In this document: positions 1 to 9,625 of the stretch, piece after piece | Layout of the letters: each line of letters opens with the position of its first letter | Numbering within the stretch: the first letter of the stretch is position 1 | DNA from: Streptomyces sp. XY006 | GTDB taxonomy: Bacteria; Actinomycetota; Actinomycetes; Streptomycetales; Streptomycetaceae | DNA: 64,000 nt | Direction of reading: 5' to 3' | Assembly: GCF_002237655.1 (NCBI RefSeq) | Contig: NZ_NOKT01000010.1 | Location: 186,001-250,000 of the forward strand | Made by a program: the position numbers and the translations under genes | Notes under the pieces: generated by a model | The model's input: the letters and a program-made list of their open reading frames with translations, nothing else | Told to the model about the DNA's origin: nothing | The model's database searches: none

Positions 1-3000
1 GCTGAGCACAGCGGTGCCTTCCGTGCCGTACGCACCGTCGACGTGGTGGTGCCCCGCAGTGGCGAGCCGATGCTGCGCTGGAGTGCCGCGGGAACCACGG
101 CGGATGTCGGTGAGGTCCTCAACGGCCGTAAGGACCGCCTCTTCCTCGTCGTCACGGACGGACTCCGCCACGGCTGGGCCACACCCGCCGCCGACCACCT
201 CCTCGGCCGCCTGGGCCGGGCCGGCCCCACCGCTCTCGTGCATCTCCTCCCGCCGCACATGCGGCACCGCTCGTCCCTGTACCCCTATCCGGCGCAGCTG
301 GAGGCCGGTGGTTTCGGAGCGACGAACCGTCGCCTGAGTCTCCAGCCGTCGGCCGGCGGGCTCGATCCGATGCGTCCGCTGCCACGGCTGGTCGACGGGA
401 CCCTGCCCGTCCCGGTGCTGTCACTGAAAGCGGGGTCGTTCTCCGCTTGGGCCGACCTCGTGGTCGGAGAGCGTGGCGTTCGGAGGGCTCTACCCACCGT
501 CGTGGCCGGAACGCTGCACCAAGGAGTCCCCGCACCCGGCCTGCGTGCCCCCCGTCGGGCGGGTGCCGGTGAAGCGGTGGGCCGCTTCTTCACGCTGGCC
601 ACACCCATAGCCCGGCGACTGGCAACCGAAGTCGCCGCCGTACCCTTCGAGTTCGACATCATCGACCAGCTGCGGAGACGGACGATTCCGACGGCCGGCC
701 CCGAACACCTCGCCGAGATCCTGATGGGTGGTCTGATCGACTGGGGCGGACGCGACATGCAACGCCTCGAATTCGCCGACGGTGTCCGCGAAGCACTCCT
801 GGCCACCACGACCCGTGCTCAGCTGGCCCGCATCATCGGGGTCCTCGGTGAACTGCCCGCAGCAGGTGAGCGGGGCGTCGCCTTGCGGGCCGCTCTGCGG
901 GACCCGTACGGCACCGCCCTGCCTGCCGCCAACTCCGGGGCCTGGCGACAGTCGGAGCTCGCCGTCATGCGGGCGCTGGCAGGACCGTACTCCGAACGAG
1001 CCCGCCGGATCGAGGCGGAGCGAGGCATTCCGGGTGCCGTCGGCGACACGCCCGGAGGGCGATCCACGAGACCGCAGGGCGACACCGCCTTCGAGCGGCC
1101 AGCCGCGCGGACGGCTACGGCGCCAGCGGACCCGAACCAGCATCCAACGGAGGCAGGGCAGGGAATGAACAGGACATCGACGGAACGGCCTGCCCTCCTG
1201 GTGAACGTTCCCCTGCGGAACACCACGTTCGTCGGCCGGCAGGCACTGCTGCGAGCAGTGGAGGAGCAACTCGCAGCCCAGGACACCGCAGCCGTACTGC
1301 CTCACGCATTGCACGGACTCGGGGGCGTCGGCAAGTCTCAGCTCGTGCTGGAGTACATCTACACCCACCAGCACGACTACAGAGTGATCTGCTGGATTCC
1401 CGCCGAGAGGGAGAGCCTGGTGCTTGCGGCCCTCGCGGCCCTGGCCGCCCAGTTGGGCGTCGCGCCGGCCGATCAGGACACGGCGGGAGTCCCGGCTGCC
1501 GGTACGGCGGTTCCCGCCGCCCTGGAAGCGCTGCGCACGGGGGTGCCGTACGACAACTGGCTGCTTGTCTTCGACAACGCCGAAGACGTTGAGATGGTGC
1601 GTGGCTACTTTCCCGCAAACGCGCCCGGGAAAATCATCGTCACCTCCCGGAACCGGGCCTGGGAACGGGTGGCCACCTCACTGCCGGTGAACGTCTTCGA
1701 GCGCGAGGAGTCCATCGAGCTGCTCCAGAAGCGCGCCGTGGAGCTGCCGCGCGAGGACGCCGACCGCCTCGCCGAGGCCCTCGGCGACCTGCCCCTCGCA
1801 GTGGAGCAGGCGGGCGCCTGGCTCGGTGCCACCGGCATGGAGGTCAGCGAATACCTCGAACTGCTCGCCCGGCGCAGCCCGGAGATCCTGGAGATCGAGC
1901 AAAGCCCCGACTATCCGGTCTCCGTCGCCGCCGCCTGGGACATCTCCCTGGAGCGGATCAGGCAGAACAACCCGGGGGCCCGCCAACTGCTCGACATCTG
2001 CGCCAGCTTGGCTCCCGAACCGATCCCGAGGTCGATCCTGCGCAGCAGCCGGGGCGTCAACATCACGCCGCAGATCGACCCGATGCTGCGTGAGCCGATC
2101 AAACTGAACCGGGCGATCCGCGACCTCAGCCAGTTCTCCCTCATCAAGGTGGACCCGCGCGCGGGCACCCTGCAGATGCACCGCCTGCTCCAGACCGTGC
2201 TCCTCGCCAAGCTCGGCGAAGAGGAACGCGAGCGGATGCGGGACGCCACCCACCAGCTGCTGTCCGCCGCCAACCGCGGCCCCTTCGGGTCCTCCCTGGA
2301 GTGGCGCGACTACCAGGCGCTGCTGCCCCACGTGCTCGCCTCCCAGGCGGTGACCAGCACCGACCCCTACGTGCGTGACCTGGTCTACGACACCATGTGG
2401 TTCCTCTACTACTGGGGCGACCACGAGGGCGCGGCGGCCTTCGGCCGGCAGGCGTGGAGCGCCTGGCTCGCCGCCTCCGGCGAGGAGGACATCTATGTCA
2501 TTCGCATGACCAAAGGCTTCGCGTTCCTGTTGCGGCGGACCGGGCAGATCCCCGAGTCGATACCGCTCACCGAGAAGGCGCTCGAGGTGTCCCGCAGGAT
2601 GCAGGTGGAGCCCGAGGAACTCATCGACTCCCTGTGCGACATGGCGGACGCCCGCCGCTACCAGGGCCGGTTCCAGGAGGCACGGGAGCTGGGCCGCGAG
2701 GCCACCGAACTGGCCCGCTCCTTGTTCGGCCCTGAGGACCAGGCCACCCTGCGGGGTGCTCACAGCTGGGGCGTGGACCTGCGACTGTGCGGGCAGTTCG
2801 AGGAGGCGCTCACGCTGGACCGGGAAACCGCCCGCCAGCGTGAGGCCCTGTTCGGCGACGCCAGCCTCTTCACGCTCAACACGCTCCACTGCGTCGGCAT
2901 CGACACGCGGGAGGCAGGCCGATACCCCGAGGCACGCGAGATCCAGGAGGACGTCTACCGCCGGGCGCTGACTGCGCTCGGTGAGAAGAACCCCCTGACT

Positions 3001-3687
3001 CTGCGCATCGCTCGAGACCTCGGAGTGTGCCGCCGCCGGGACGGGAACCTCGCCGAGGGCGCCAAGCTCACGGAGGAGACGCTGCGGCACTTCGGGACCC
3101 GATACGGCGACGAGCACCTCGACTCGCTGACCACGGCGACCAACGTCGCCGTCGACCGCCGCCTGGCCGGGGACCTGGACGGCTCCCACCGGCTCGCGGC
3201 CATCACCGCGGCCCGGCTGGAGCGGCGCCTCGGAGCGAACCACGCACACACCCTGTTGACCCGGGCCAACCTGGCCGCGACCGAGCGTGCCCTGGGCGCC
3301 CTGGACTCCGCGCAGGAGCTGGAGGACGACGTCGTGCGCCGGCTGAGCGACACCGTGGGGCCGCATCACGTCATCACCCTCACGGTGGGCATCGGTCAGG
3401 CCAGCACGTCCTATGGCCGGCTCGACTTCGAGCGGGCTCACACCATCGACTCCGCCAACCTGCTCCTGCTGACTGAGGTGGCGGGTGAGGACCACCCGCT
3501 CACCCTCTCCTGCACCTCCAACCTCTCCCTCGATCTGCGGGGGCTCGGGCGGGCCGACGAGGCGGACGTGCTGCAGCGCAAGGCGGTGGAGGGCCTCGCC
3601 GCGGTGCTGCGCAACGACCACCCCTGGCTCCAGGCCGCGCGCCAGCGCCGCCGCATCGAGTGCGACATCGCTCCCATGCCCATGTGA
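1..3687 (+). CDS. fxsT: FxsT-type NB-ARC/TPR protein, 5' end missing
   Basis: The frame is open from base 1, so the true start lies left of the window; GTG 43 is only the first internal candidate. The visible part is about 1,228 residues. It has an N-terminal region of the type fused to these regulators, then an NB-ARC P-loop (GLGGVGKSQ, nt 1318-1344), a Walker-B-like LLVFDNAED near nt 1561-1587, and from about nt 2400 many TPR-like repeats of roughly 42 residues. The stretch from the NVPLRN motif to the P-loop closely resembles the FxSxx-COOH system tetratricopeptide protein, an STAND ATPase found beside FxsA peptides. Such proteins are thought to be signal-triggered switches. The small peptide gene and HExxH gene downstream fit that context. 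The family is fairly certain; the biological role is unknown. Confidence 0.85.
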   Translation, partial: AEHSGAFRAVRTVDVVVPRSGEPMLRWSAAGTTADVGEVLNGRKDRLFLVVTDGLRHGWATPAADHLLGRLGRAGPTALVHLLPPHMRHRSSLYPYPAQLEAGGFGATNRRLSLQPSAGGLDPMRPLPRLVDGTLPVPVLSLKAGSFSAWADLVVGERGVRRALPTVVAGTLHQGVPAPGLRAPRRAGAGEAVGRFFTLATPIARRLATEVAAVPFEFDIIDQLRRRTIPTAGPEHLAEILMGGLIDWGGRDMQRLEFADGVREALLATTTRAQLARIIGVLGELPAAGERGVALRAALRDPYGTALPAANSGAWRQSELAVMRALAGPYSERARRIEAERGIPGAVGDTPGGRSTRPQGDTAFERPAARTATAPADPNQHPTEAGQGMNRTSTERPALLVNVPLRNTTFVGRQALLRAVEEQLAAQDTAAVLPHALHGLGGVGKSQLVLEYIYTHQHDYRVICWIPAERESLVLAALAALAAQLGVAPADQDTAGVPAAGTAVPAALEALRTGVPYDNWLLVFDNAEDVEMVRGYFPANAPGKIIVTSRNRAWERVATSLPVNVFEREESIELLQKRAVELPREDADRLAEALGDLPLAVEQAGAWLGATGMEVSEYLELLARRSPEILEIEQSPDYPVSVAAAWDISLERIRQNNPGARQLLDICASLAPEPIPRSILRSSRGVNITPQIDPMLREPIKLNRAIRDLSQFSLIKVDPRAGTLQMHRLLQTVLLAKLGEEERERMRDATHQLLSAANRGPFGSSLEWRDYQALLPHVLASQAVTSTDPYVRDLVYDTMWFLYYWGDHEGAAAFGRQAWSAWLAASGEEDIYVIRMTKGFAFLLRRTGQIPESIPLTEKALEVSRRMQVEPEELIDSLCDMADARRYQGRFQEARELGREATELARSLFGPEDQATLRGAHSWGVDLRLCGQFEEALTLDRETARQREALFGDASLFTLNTLHCVGIDTREAGRYPEAREIQEDVYRRALTALGEKNPLTLRIARDLGVCRRRDGNLAEGAKLTEETLRHFGTRYGDEHLDSLTTATNVAVDRRLAGDLDGSHRLAAITAARLERRLGANHAHTLLTRANLAATERALGALDSAQELEDDVVRRLSDTVGPHHVITLTVGIGQASTSYGRLDFERAHTIDSANLLLLTEVAGEDHPLTLSCTSNLSLDLRGLGRADEADVLQRKAVEGLAAVLRNDHPWLQAARQRRRIECDIAPMPM

Positions 3688-3774
3688 CACCGGCCGCGCC
3701 GGTTTGCCGGGCCGCAACTTCCGGGCAAGAGTGAGGAGTTGACACCGCAAGGGTGTTCGTGTCACGGGGGGCGC

Positions 3775-4950
3775 ATGACGGCGGTCGTCTTCGTTCACGG
3801 AACCGGGGTGCGGGAACCGGCCCTCTCCGCCCTGGTGGAGCGCGTGACGGCCGGACTGGCCGCACAGCGCCCCGGCCTGGACGTCGTGCCCTACGCCTGG
3901 GGAGCGGCACACGGTGCCACCCTCGCGGCCGGCGGCGCCAGCCTCCCGCCCCGGTCCGGCACCACACGCGGCCCGGCAGCGGGCCCGGCGGGCCCGGACC
4001 CGGGCGACGAGACGGCCGCGGCATGGGCCGTCCTCTATGACGACCCCTACGCCGAACTGGCCTCCGCGGCCGCCGCGTCCGGCCCGGTCGCCGAACGCCC
4101 GCCCGGCACGGTCCCTCCGCAGCAGCACATACGGGCGCGGCTTGCCGCCCTCGCCGCCCGGGGCGACGCACCGGGGGCCGAGGCCGGCCCCGGGCTGGCC
4201 CGGGCCGCCACCGCCCTGGCCGCCCACCCCCTGCTCGGCCCCGCCGCCGACGCCCTCGACCCGGCGGACCTCGCGGTCCTGGCCGCCCGCTCCCTGACCG
4301 CCCGCCTCGTCGCCGACGCCCTCGACGCCGACTCCCCGCTCGTCCCCGTCGGCGACACGCGGGACGCCGTCACCGGCCGGATCGCCGAGGCTCTCGGCGC
4401 ACCGCCTGGGGGCACCGAACGCGGGCTGCGCTCCTTCCTGCTGCGGTCGGCCGGAACCCTGGCCGCCCGGGCCGTCGAACGCCGCCGCCGCGCCCTCACC
4501 GAGGCCGCCCACCCCGCCGCCGGCGACATCCTGCGCTACCTGAGCCGAGGCGCGGCCTTCCGGGCCGGCCTGCGCGCCCTCGTCGCCGGTCTGGAGCCGC
4601 CCGTCGCCCTGGTCGGTCACAGCCTCGGCGGCATCATCGCCCTCGACACGCTGATCTCCGAACCGCTGCCGCAGGTCGGCCTCCTGGTCACGGCCGGCTC
4701 CCAGGGGCCCTTCCTCTTCGAATCGGGCTCGCTGCCGTCCCTCGAACACCCCGCACCCCTGCCACCGCACGTGCCCGCCTGGCTGAACCTGTACGACCCG
4801 CGTGACCTGCTCGGCTACCTCGGCGCGGGCCTCTTCCCGGGCCGCGTGACCGACGTCCCCGTCGACAGCGGCCAGCCGTTCCCCGCCGCGCACAGCGCCT
4901 ACTGGACGAACCCGGCCGTGTACCGCCACCTCGTGGACCACCTGCCGTGA
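3775..4950 (+). CDS. Alpha/beta-hydrolase (lipase/esterase-like)
   Basis: A 391-residue protein. ATG 3775 is preferred over the upstream TTG 3739 because a G-rich ribosome site (GGGGGGCGC) lies just before it and the protein then begins directly with the beta-strand and oxyanion motif VVFVHGTG (H8). The nucleophile elbow is GHSLGG with Ser283. The middle is a long Ala/Pro-rich segment with no recognised domain. The C-terminal part has YDPRDLLGYL and a late His (AAHSAYW) that could complete a Ser-Asp-His triad. There is no signal peptide, so it is probably cytoplasmic. Its GTGA stop overlaps the caspase-like gene, so the two are probably translated together. The substrate (lipid, ester or peptide) cannot be deduced. 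In conflict systems such hydrolases can act as effectors, which is inference here. Confidence 0.75.
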   Translation: MTAVVFVHGTGVREPALSALVERVTAGLAAQRPGLDVVPYAWGAAHGATLAAGGASLPPRSGTTRGPAAGPAGPDPGDETAAAWAVLYDDPYAELASAAAASGPVAERPPGTVPPQQHIRARLAALAARGDAPGAEAGPGLARAATALAAHPLLGPAADALDPADLAVLAARSLTARLVADALDADSPLVPVGDTRDAVTGRIAEALGAPPGGTERGLRSFLLRSAGTLAARAVERRRRALTEAAHPAAGDILRYLSRGAAFRAGLRALVAGLEPPVALVGHSLGGIIALDTLISEPLPQVGLLVTAGSQGPFLFESGSLPSLEHPAPLPPHVPAWLNLYDPRDLLGYLGAGLFPGRVTDVPVDSGQPFPAAHSAYWTNPAVYRHLVDHLP

Positions 4951-6071
4951 ACGGCCCGACGCCGTCCGTCGATCCGGCCCGGGTGCACGCCCTCGTCGTC
5001 GGCATCGAGACGTACGAGGCCGGTGACACCTGGCGCCTGCCAGGGCCCGCCCGGGACGCCGTGCGGTTCTGCCGGCTGCTGCGGGACGCCGGGGTGCCCG
5101 CATCCCAAGTGCGCCTGCATCTTGCCCCGTTGCCGCCGTACGAGCCGCACGTCCCCTACGAGCCCGCGGACCGGGCGACCCTGCGCCGGGTCCTCGTGCG
5201 CGAGATGCCCCTGGCCCAGGGCGATGTGCTGTGGGTGTGGTGGGGCGGGCACGGGGTGCTGGACCGGGCCGGGCGGCTGCGGCTGTTCTGCGCGGACGCG
5301 GGCGTGGCCGACAAGGTCGGGATCGACCTGGAGTCCGCCCTCGCCCGCTACACGAGCGACGCCGTGCCCGGGCTGCGCGAGCAGATGTGGGTCGTGGACG
5401 CCTGCGAGACCTTCGAGGAGGACCTCGCCTTCCAGGAGGCGCTGCCCGCCGACGCCCTGCCGGTGGGGCGGCCCGGCCACGTCCACCGGCAGATCGTGCT
5501 GCGCGCCGCCGGCCGTGGCAGGGCGGCGGCCAACGACCCGGTCCGCGCCACCGGCCTGTTCTCCGACGTCCTGCTGGGGCTGCTGGCCGAGCGGGCGGCC
5601 GCGCTGCCCGCACCGCCCGATCCGGAAGAACTGTTTCCGGCCGTTCGGGCGCGCATCGCGGCCCTCAGGGAAGAGGGCCGTACCTTTCAGCATCCGGAGA
5701 TCCGGCTCCAGGGCCCCGATCGCACCGAGACCCTGCCGCCGCCCGTGCCGTCCGCCGCGCCACGGCCCCTCACGGCGGTGCAGCGGGCGGTGGAGGCGTT
5801 GCTTGCTTACCCGCTGATGCTGGACTCCGAAGAACGGCAGACGGTCGTGAGCGCACTCGATCCCCGTGTCACCGCGGTACTGCGCCGTCACAGCAAAGCC
5901 CGCACCGACGCCGTCAACATCCTCAGCGGACTCCGGCGGAACCCGGAGGTACTGTGGGACCTGTTCGACGCCGTGGTGTCCGTGGACGACGACCCGGAAC
6001 GAAAGAGGGAACTCGCGGCCGCCCTGGCCGCGTTGACACCACCGGCGACAGTTCGGCGTGACTCGTGGTGA
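4947..6071 (+). CDS. Caspase-like (C14) protease with C-terminal effector-associated-type domain
   Basis: A 374-residue protein starting at GTG 4947, overlapping the hydrolase stop by four bases. The N-terminal half has the caspase/metacaspase layout: opening strand VHALVVGIETYE, catalytic His102 in WWGGHG, and catalytic Cys153 in VVDACET. After a Pro-rich linker at about residue 270, the last 100 residues (ALLAYPLMLDSEERQ onward) form a helical block resembling effector-associated domains, the small adaptor-like domains that link proteases to STAND or NLR-type sensors. Together with the NB-ARC protein upstream this suggests a sensor-protease relay. Both catalytic residues are present, so it is probably active. 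The domain name for the tail is inferred from its size, position and partner, not from an alignment. Confidence 0.8.
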   Translation: MNGPTPSVDPARVHALVVGIETYEAGDTWRLPGPARDAVRFCRLLRDAGVPASQVRLHLAPLPPYEPHVPYEPADRATLRRVLVREMPLAQGDVLWVWWGGHGVLDRAGRLRLFCADAGVADKVGIDLESALARYTSDAVPGLREQMWVVDACETFEEDLAFQEALPADALPVGRPGHVHRQIVLRAAGRGRAAANDPVRATGLFSDVLLGLLAERAAALPAPPDPEELFPAVRARIAALREEGRTFQHPEIRLQGPDRTETLPPPVPSAAPRPLTAVQRAVEALLAYPLMLDSEERQTVVSALDPRVTAVLRRHSKARTDAVNILSGLRRNPEVLWDLFDAVVSVDDDPERKRELAAALAALTPPATVRRDSW

Positions 6072-6170
6072 AGTGGCGTGATTCACGGTTTCCACCCCTC
6101 GGGGACCGGCCATGGCCATCATGGAAAGACACGGGGCATCGCGTGCCACCGTGCGAGAAGGGGGAGCATC

Positions 6171-6404
6171 TTGGACCAGCCGCCCGCTCTGCACCGCGCC
6201 GGAGCCGCCGCACCTGAACCGGTCGCCGCCACCGCGGGGACCGGTGTCTGGGAATCCGATCTGGCGGACCTCGCGGCGCTGCCCCTGAGCGCCGTGGACG
6301 GTCTCCCCGCCCTGCCCCCCACCACGCGCCTGCTGACCGAGGTGCTGCGCGCCCGCAGCAGCATGAGGGCCGGTGAAGGGCCGGGAGGCGCCCGAGCCGA
6401 TTAG
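6171..6404 (+). CDS. FxsA-like small peptide, candidate RiPP precursor without an FxSxx tail
   Basis: A 77-residue ORF. The start chosen is TTG 6171 because GGGGGAG lies five bases before it; the open frame reaches back to GTG 6078 without another ribosome site. The acidic segment ESDLADLAALPLSAVDGL followed by a helical TTRLLTEVLRARSS resembles the conserved leader-like part of FXSXX-COOH peptides. The C terminus (MRAGEGPGGARAD) lacks the F-x-S-x-x ending that defines FxsA. It lies 93 bases before the HExxH hydroxylase gene, the usual neighbour of such precursors. It could be a divergent precursor, a degraded FxsA, or an adaptor peptide for the NB-ARC protein. Confidence 0.6.
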   Translation: MDQPPALHRAGAAAPEPVAATAGTGVWESDLADLAALPLSAVDGLPALPPTTRLLTEVLRARSSMRAGEGPGGARAD

Positions 6405-6497
6405 CCGCCCACGCCGTCCCGACGGCAGGCCCGGTGCGACACCCGCACGCGCACCGGGTCCCGCGCATGTCCGCCAAGCGACCGGAGGCCCGCGACG

Positions 6498-8183
6498 ATG
6501 ACCAGCGAGCAGCACCTCGCTCCACTCCGCATGCCGGACCGGCTCTTCGCGGAACTGGCCGCCGGAGGTGGCTCGGCAGCGGCCGTCGCCTTCCTCGAAC
6601 GAGCCGAGCGCGCCCGCAGGTTGCTGCTCCTGCGCACCCTCCTGGGGCATCTCGACGCCCTGCCCACGCCCCTCACCCCGGTCCCCGAGGCCTGGCGGCT
6701 GCTCAAGGAGGCGGCCGAGAAGTCGCCCGAGCCGGTGGAACGCCTGCTGCTGGCGCCGGCGACCGGCGGCTGGATCTCCCACATGCTGCGCCGGGTGCAC
6801 GGCACGGCGAGCGGGCCGCCCCTGTGGGCGGAGGCGGGCCACCTGAGCGCGCTGGCCCTGTCGGCCGCCCTGCACGCGGGCGCCGAGACGGCCCTCGACG
6901 TTGCCCTGACCGACGGCCGGCTGCACCTGCCCGGGCTCGGGATGGTCCGACTGCCCGAGGCGCGAGGGGGTTTGGAGGTCGGCCGGGCCACGACCGCCGG
7001 GGGAGAGCTCACGGTCACCGGGCCGGGCCGCGCGACCGGCCCGGTACGGGTGACGTGCCGTCCGCTGATCCAGCGTCAAGACACCGGCCCCTGGCTCCCG
7101 TTGCGCACCCTCACCCACCCCCGCCCCGACGGCGCGGCGCCCGTCACCGTCGTACTCGACGACCTCGACCCCTATCGCGATCTCGACGACCATCTGCCAC
7201 CCGCCCGGCTCGACGAGGACGAGGCCCGGGAGTGGCAGCGGCTGTTCGGCGAGGCCGTGCGGATCCTCGCCCGCCCGGGGCCGCCGGGCCCGGGGCGGGT
7301 CGACCCGGGCACGATCCGGGCGATCGTGCCCTTCGGGCGCACGGCCCTCAGCCCGCCGGCGCTGCCGTTCGTCCAGGTGTCGGCCTCCAGCGGCGACTCC
7401 TTCGGCGGCATGCTGATCGTCCGCCCGGCCTCCGCGCCGGCCCTCGCCGAGACCCTGGTGCACGAACTCCAGCACAGCAAGCTGGCCGCCCTGCTGCACC
7501 TGTTCCCGCTGCTGGAGGACGACCGCGCCGAGCGCTACTACGCCCCCTGGCGCACCGACCCCCGCCACCTCACCGGGCTGCTGCACGGCGCGTACGCCTT
7601 CACCGGCGTCGCGGGCTTCTGGCGGGACCGGCTGGCCGGTCCGGAAGGGGCCGAGACGGCCGAGCGGGCGGCCTACTTCTTCGCCCTGCGCCGCCTGCAG
7701 AGCCGCCTGGCCGTGCGCACCCTGCTGGCCAGTGGCCGGCTGACCCGGCCGGGACGCGCCCTCGTCTCCGGCCTCGCCCGCACCCTGGACGGCTGGCTGC
7801 GCGAACCCGTGCCGTCCGCCGCCCTCGCCCGGGCCCGCACCGCCGCCGCCCTGCACCGCACCGAGTGGCGCCTGCGCAACGTCGACCCGGCGGCGGCACA
7901 GCCGGACGGTCCGCTCTTCCGCCCCGACCGCACCCCCTGGCCCGACGTCCGCACCCAGGCCTTCGCCACCCGGCCGGCCGCGCCGCGCACCGCCGACGAG
8001 CACCTCGCCGCCGGGGACGCGGCCGCCGCGCTCGCCGGGTACGCCGACCGGCTGGCCCGCGACCCGGCCGAGCCGCACGCCCTGGCCGGCTGGATCGTCG
8101 CCCGGGCCGCCCTCGAACCGGGCCGCGCCACCCGCCGCATGCTGGCCCGCCCGGAACGCCTCCAGCCCTTGCCCAGCGGCTGA
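6498..8183 (+). CDS. HExxH protein, alpha-ketoglutarate-type peptide beta-hydroxylase family
   Basis: A 561-residue protein with ATG 6498 preceded by GGAGG at a nine-base spacing. The diagnostic motif is H322-E-L-Q-H326 in [16 protein letters not shown], followed by H363 in [15 protein letters not shown], the likely third metal ligand region. This pattern matches the HEXXH putative peptide-modification proteins, now described as iron and alpha-ketoglutarate dependent beta-hydroxylases of RiPP precursors, and is not a protease zinc site. In FxsB-type clusters the domain is usually fused to a radical SAM enzyme; here it stands alone and no radical SAM gene lies in the window. The N-terminal half is helical and presumably binds the substrate. 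The probable substrate is the 77-residue peptide upstream. Confidence 0.75.
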   Translation: MTSEQHLAPLRMPDRLFAELAAGGGSAAAVAFLERAERARRLLLLRTLLGHLDALPTPLTPVPEAWRLLKEAAEKSPEPVERLLLAPATGGWISHMLRRVHGTASGPPLWAEAGHLSALALSAALHAGAETALDVALTDGRLHLPGLGMVRLPEARGGLEVGRATTAGGELTVTGPGRATGPVRVTCRPLIQRQDTGPWLPLRTLTHPRPDGAAPVTVVLDDLDPYRDLDDHLPPARLDEDEAREWQRLFGEAVRILARPGPPGPGRVDPGTIRAIVPFGRTALSPPALPFVQVSASSGDSFGGMLIVRPASAPALAETLVHELQHSKLAALLHLFPLLEDDRAERYYAPWRTDPRHLTGLLHGAYAFTGVAGFWRDRLAGPEGAETAERAAYFFALRRLQSRLAVRTLLASGRLTRPGRALVSGLARTLDGWLREPVPSAALARARTAAALHRTEWRLRNVDPAAAQPDGPLFRPDRTPWPDVRTQAFATRPAAPRTADEHLAAGDAAAALAGYADRLARDPAEPHALAGWIVARAALEPGRATRRMLARPERLQPLPSG

Positions 8184-8295
8184 CGCGCCGGCGCCTGCCT
8201 CCGGACCTCGTTGTCGTCACCCCGACGCGAACAGAAGTGCGGCGAAACCCCGCGAGGAGCGCGTCAACCCGTGCCCCGGCGGTCAGGATGAAGGC

Positions 8296-9519
8296 ATGGC
8301 ATACCACGTCCACTCCGAGGCCGGGCGGCTGCGCCGCGTCATCCTGCACCGGCCCGACCTCGAGCTCAAAAGGCTCACCCCGAGCAACAAGACCTCGCTG
8401 CTCTTCGACGACGTGCTGTGGGTGCGCAGGGCCCGCGCCGAGCACGACGGGTTCGCCGACGTGCTGCGCGACCGGGGCGTCACCGTCCACCTCTTCGGTG
8501 ACCTGCTGGCCGAGACGCTGGAGGTTCCCGAGGCGAGATCCCTCGTCCTGGACCGGGTCTTCGACGAGAAGGAGTACGGCCCGCTGGCCACCGACCACCT
8601 CAGAGCCGCCTTCGAGGACCTGCCCGGGCGGGAGCTGGCGGAGGTGCTGGTCGGCGGCATGACGAAGCGCGAGTTCCTCGACGTGCACCCCGAGCCGACC
8701 TCGGTGCGCTTCCACGCCATGGAGCTCGACGACTTCCTGCTGGGCCCCCTGCCCAACCACCTCTTCACCCGGGACACCTCCGCCTGGATCTACGACGGCG
8801 TGTCCATCAACGCCATGCGGTGGCCCGCCCGGCAGCGCGAGACCGTGCACTTCGAGGCGATCTACCGGCACCACCCGCTCTTCCGCGACGAGACCTTCCG
8901 CCTCTGGTCGGAGGGGCAGGCCGACTACCCGTCCACCATCGAGGGCGGGGACGTGCTGGTCATCGGCAACGGGGCCGTGCTCATCGGGATGAGCGAGCGG
9001 ACCACGCCACAGGCCGTGGAGATGCTCGCGCACAAGCTGTTCGCCGCCGGGTCGGCGCAGACGATCGTCGCCCTCGACATGCCGAAGCGCCGGGCCTTCA
9101 TGCACCTGGACACCGTGATGACGATGGTCGACGGCGACACCTTCACCCAGTACGCGGGCCTCGGCATGCTCCGCTCCTACACCATCGAGCCGGGCGTCGG
9201 CGAGAAGGAGCTGAAGGTCACCGACCACCCGCCGGAGCACATGCACCGCGCGATCGCAGCGGCCCTCGGCCTGAACGAGATCCGCGTGCTGACCGCGACC
9301 CAGGACGTGCACGCCGCCGAGCGGGAGCAGTGGGACGACGGCTGCAACGTGCTCGCCGTGGAGCCCGGCGTGGTCGTCGCCTACGAGCGGAACGCCACCA
9401 CCAACACCCACCTGCGCAAACAGGGCATCGAGGTGATAGAGATCCCGGGCAGCGAACTGGGCCGGGGACGGGGCGGACCTCGGTGCATGAGCTGCCCGGT
9501 CGAACGCGACCCCGTGTGA
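8296..9519 (+). CDS. arcA: Arginine deiminase
   Basis: A 407-residue protein, the normal length for the family. It hydrolyses L-arginine to citrulline and ammonia. Amidinotransferase-fold signatures are present: [15 protein letters not shown] near the N terminus, [36 protein letters not shown] (catalytic His), and the C-terminal active-site loop [11 protein letters not shown] with catalytic Cys397. Ornithine carbamoyltransferase follows 106 bases downstream in the same direction, so citrulline can be phosphorolysed to ornithine and carbamoyl phosphate. The third ADI-pathway enzyme, carbamate kinase, is absent from the neighbourhood. The 112-base gap upstream separates it from the island on its left, so it probably has its own promoter. 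Confidence 0.95.
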   Translation: MAYHVHSEAGRLRRVILHRPDLELKRLTPSNKTSLLFDDVLWVRRARAEHDGFADVLRDRGVTVHLFGDLLAETLEVPEARSLVLDRVFDEKEYGPLATDHLRAAFEDLPGRELAEVLVGGMTKREFLDVHPEPTSVRFHAMELDDFLLGPLPNHLFTRDTSAWIYDGVSINAMRWPARQRETVHFEAIYRHHPLFRDETFRLWSEGQADYPSTIEGGDVLVIGNGAVLIGMSERTTPQAVEMLAHKLFAAGSAQTIVALDMPKRRAFMHLDTVMTMVDGDTFTQYAGLGMLRSYTIEPGVGEKELKVTDHPPEHMHRAIAAALGLNEIRVLTATQDVHAAEREQWDDGCNVLAVEPGVVVAYERNATTNTHLRKQGIEVIEIPGSELGRGRGGPRCMSCPVERDPV

Positions 9520-9625
9520 GGACGGCGGGCACGGGCGCCCCCGCTCCGCATAGGCATGCTGAGTCTCGTATGATATTCCAGCAGTCCGTGTCCCTGTTCC
9601 CGTCCCGTATCCCTGGAGCGCCCCC

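Noticed and set aside
1678..5613. 1,311-residue minus-strand ORF
   Set aside because: It is antisense to the NB-ARC, hydrolase and caspase genes, has no family motifs, and reflects third-position GC bias.
4899..8078. 1,059-residue minus-strand ORF
   Set aside because: Antisense shadow of the caspase and HExxH genes with low-complexity Gly/Arg/Gln content.
9541..9625. ARG box before ornithine carbamoyltransferase
   Set aside because: No stretch matched an arginine-repressor operator well enough; only a lone TATGAT was clear.
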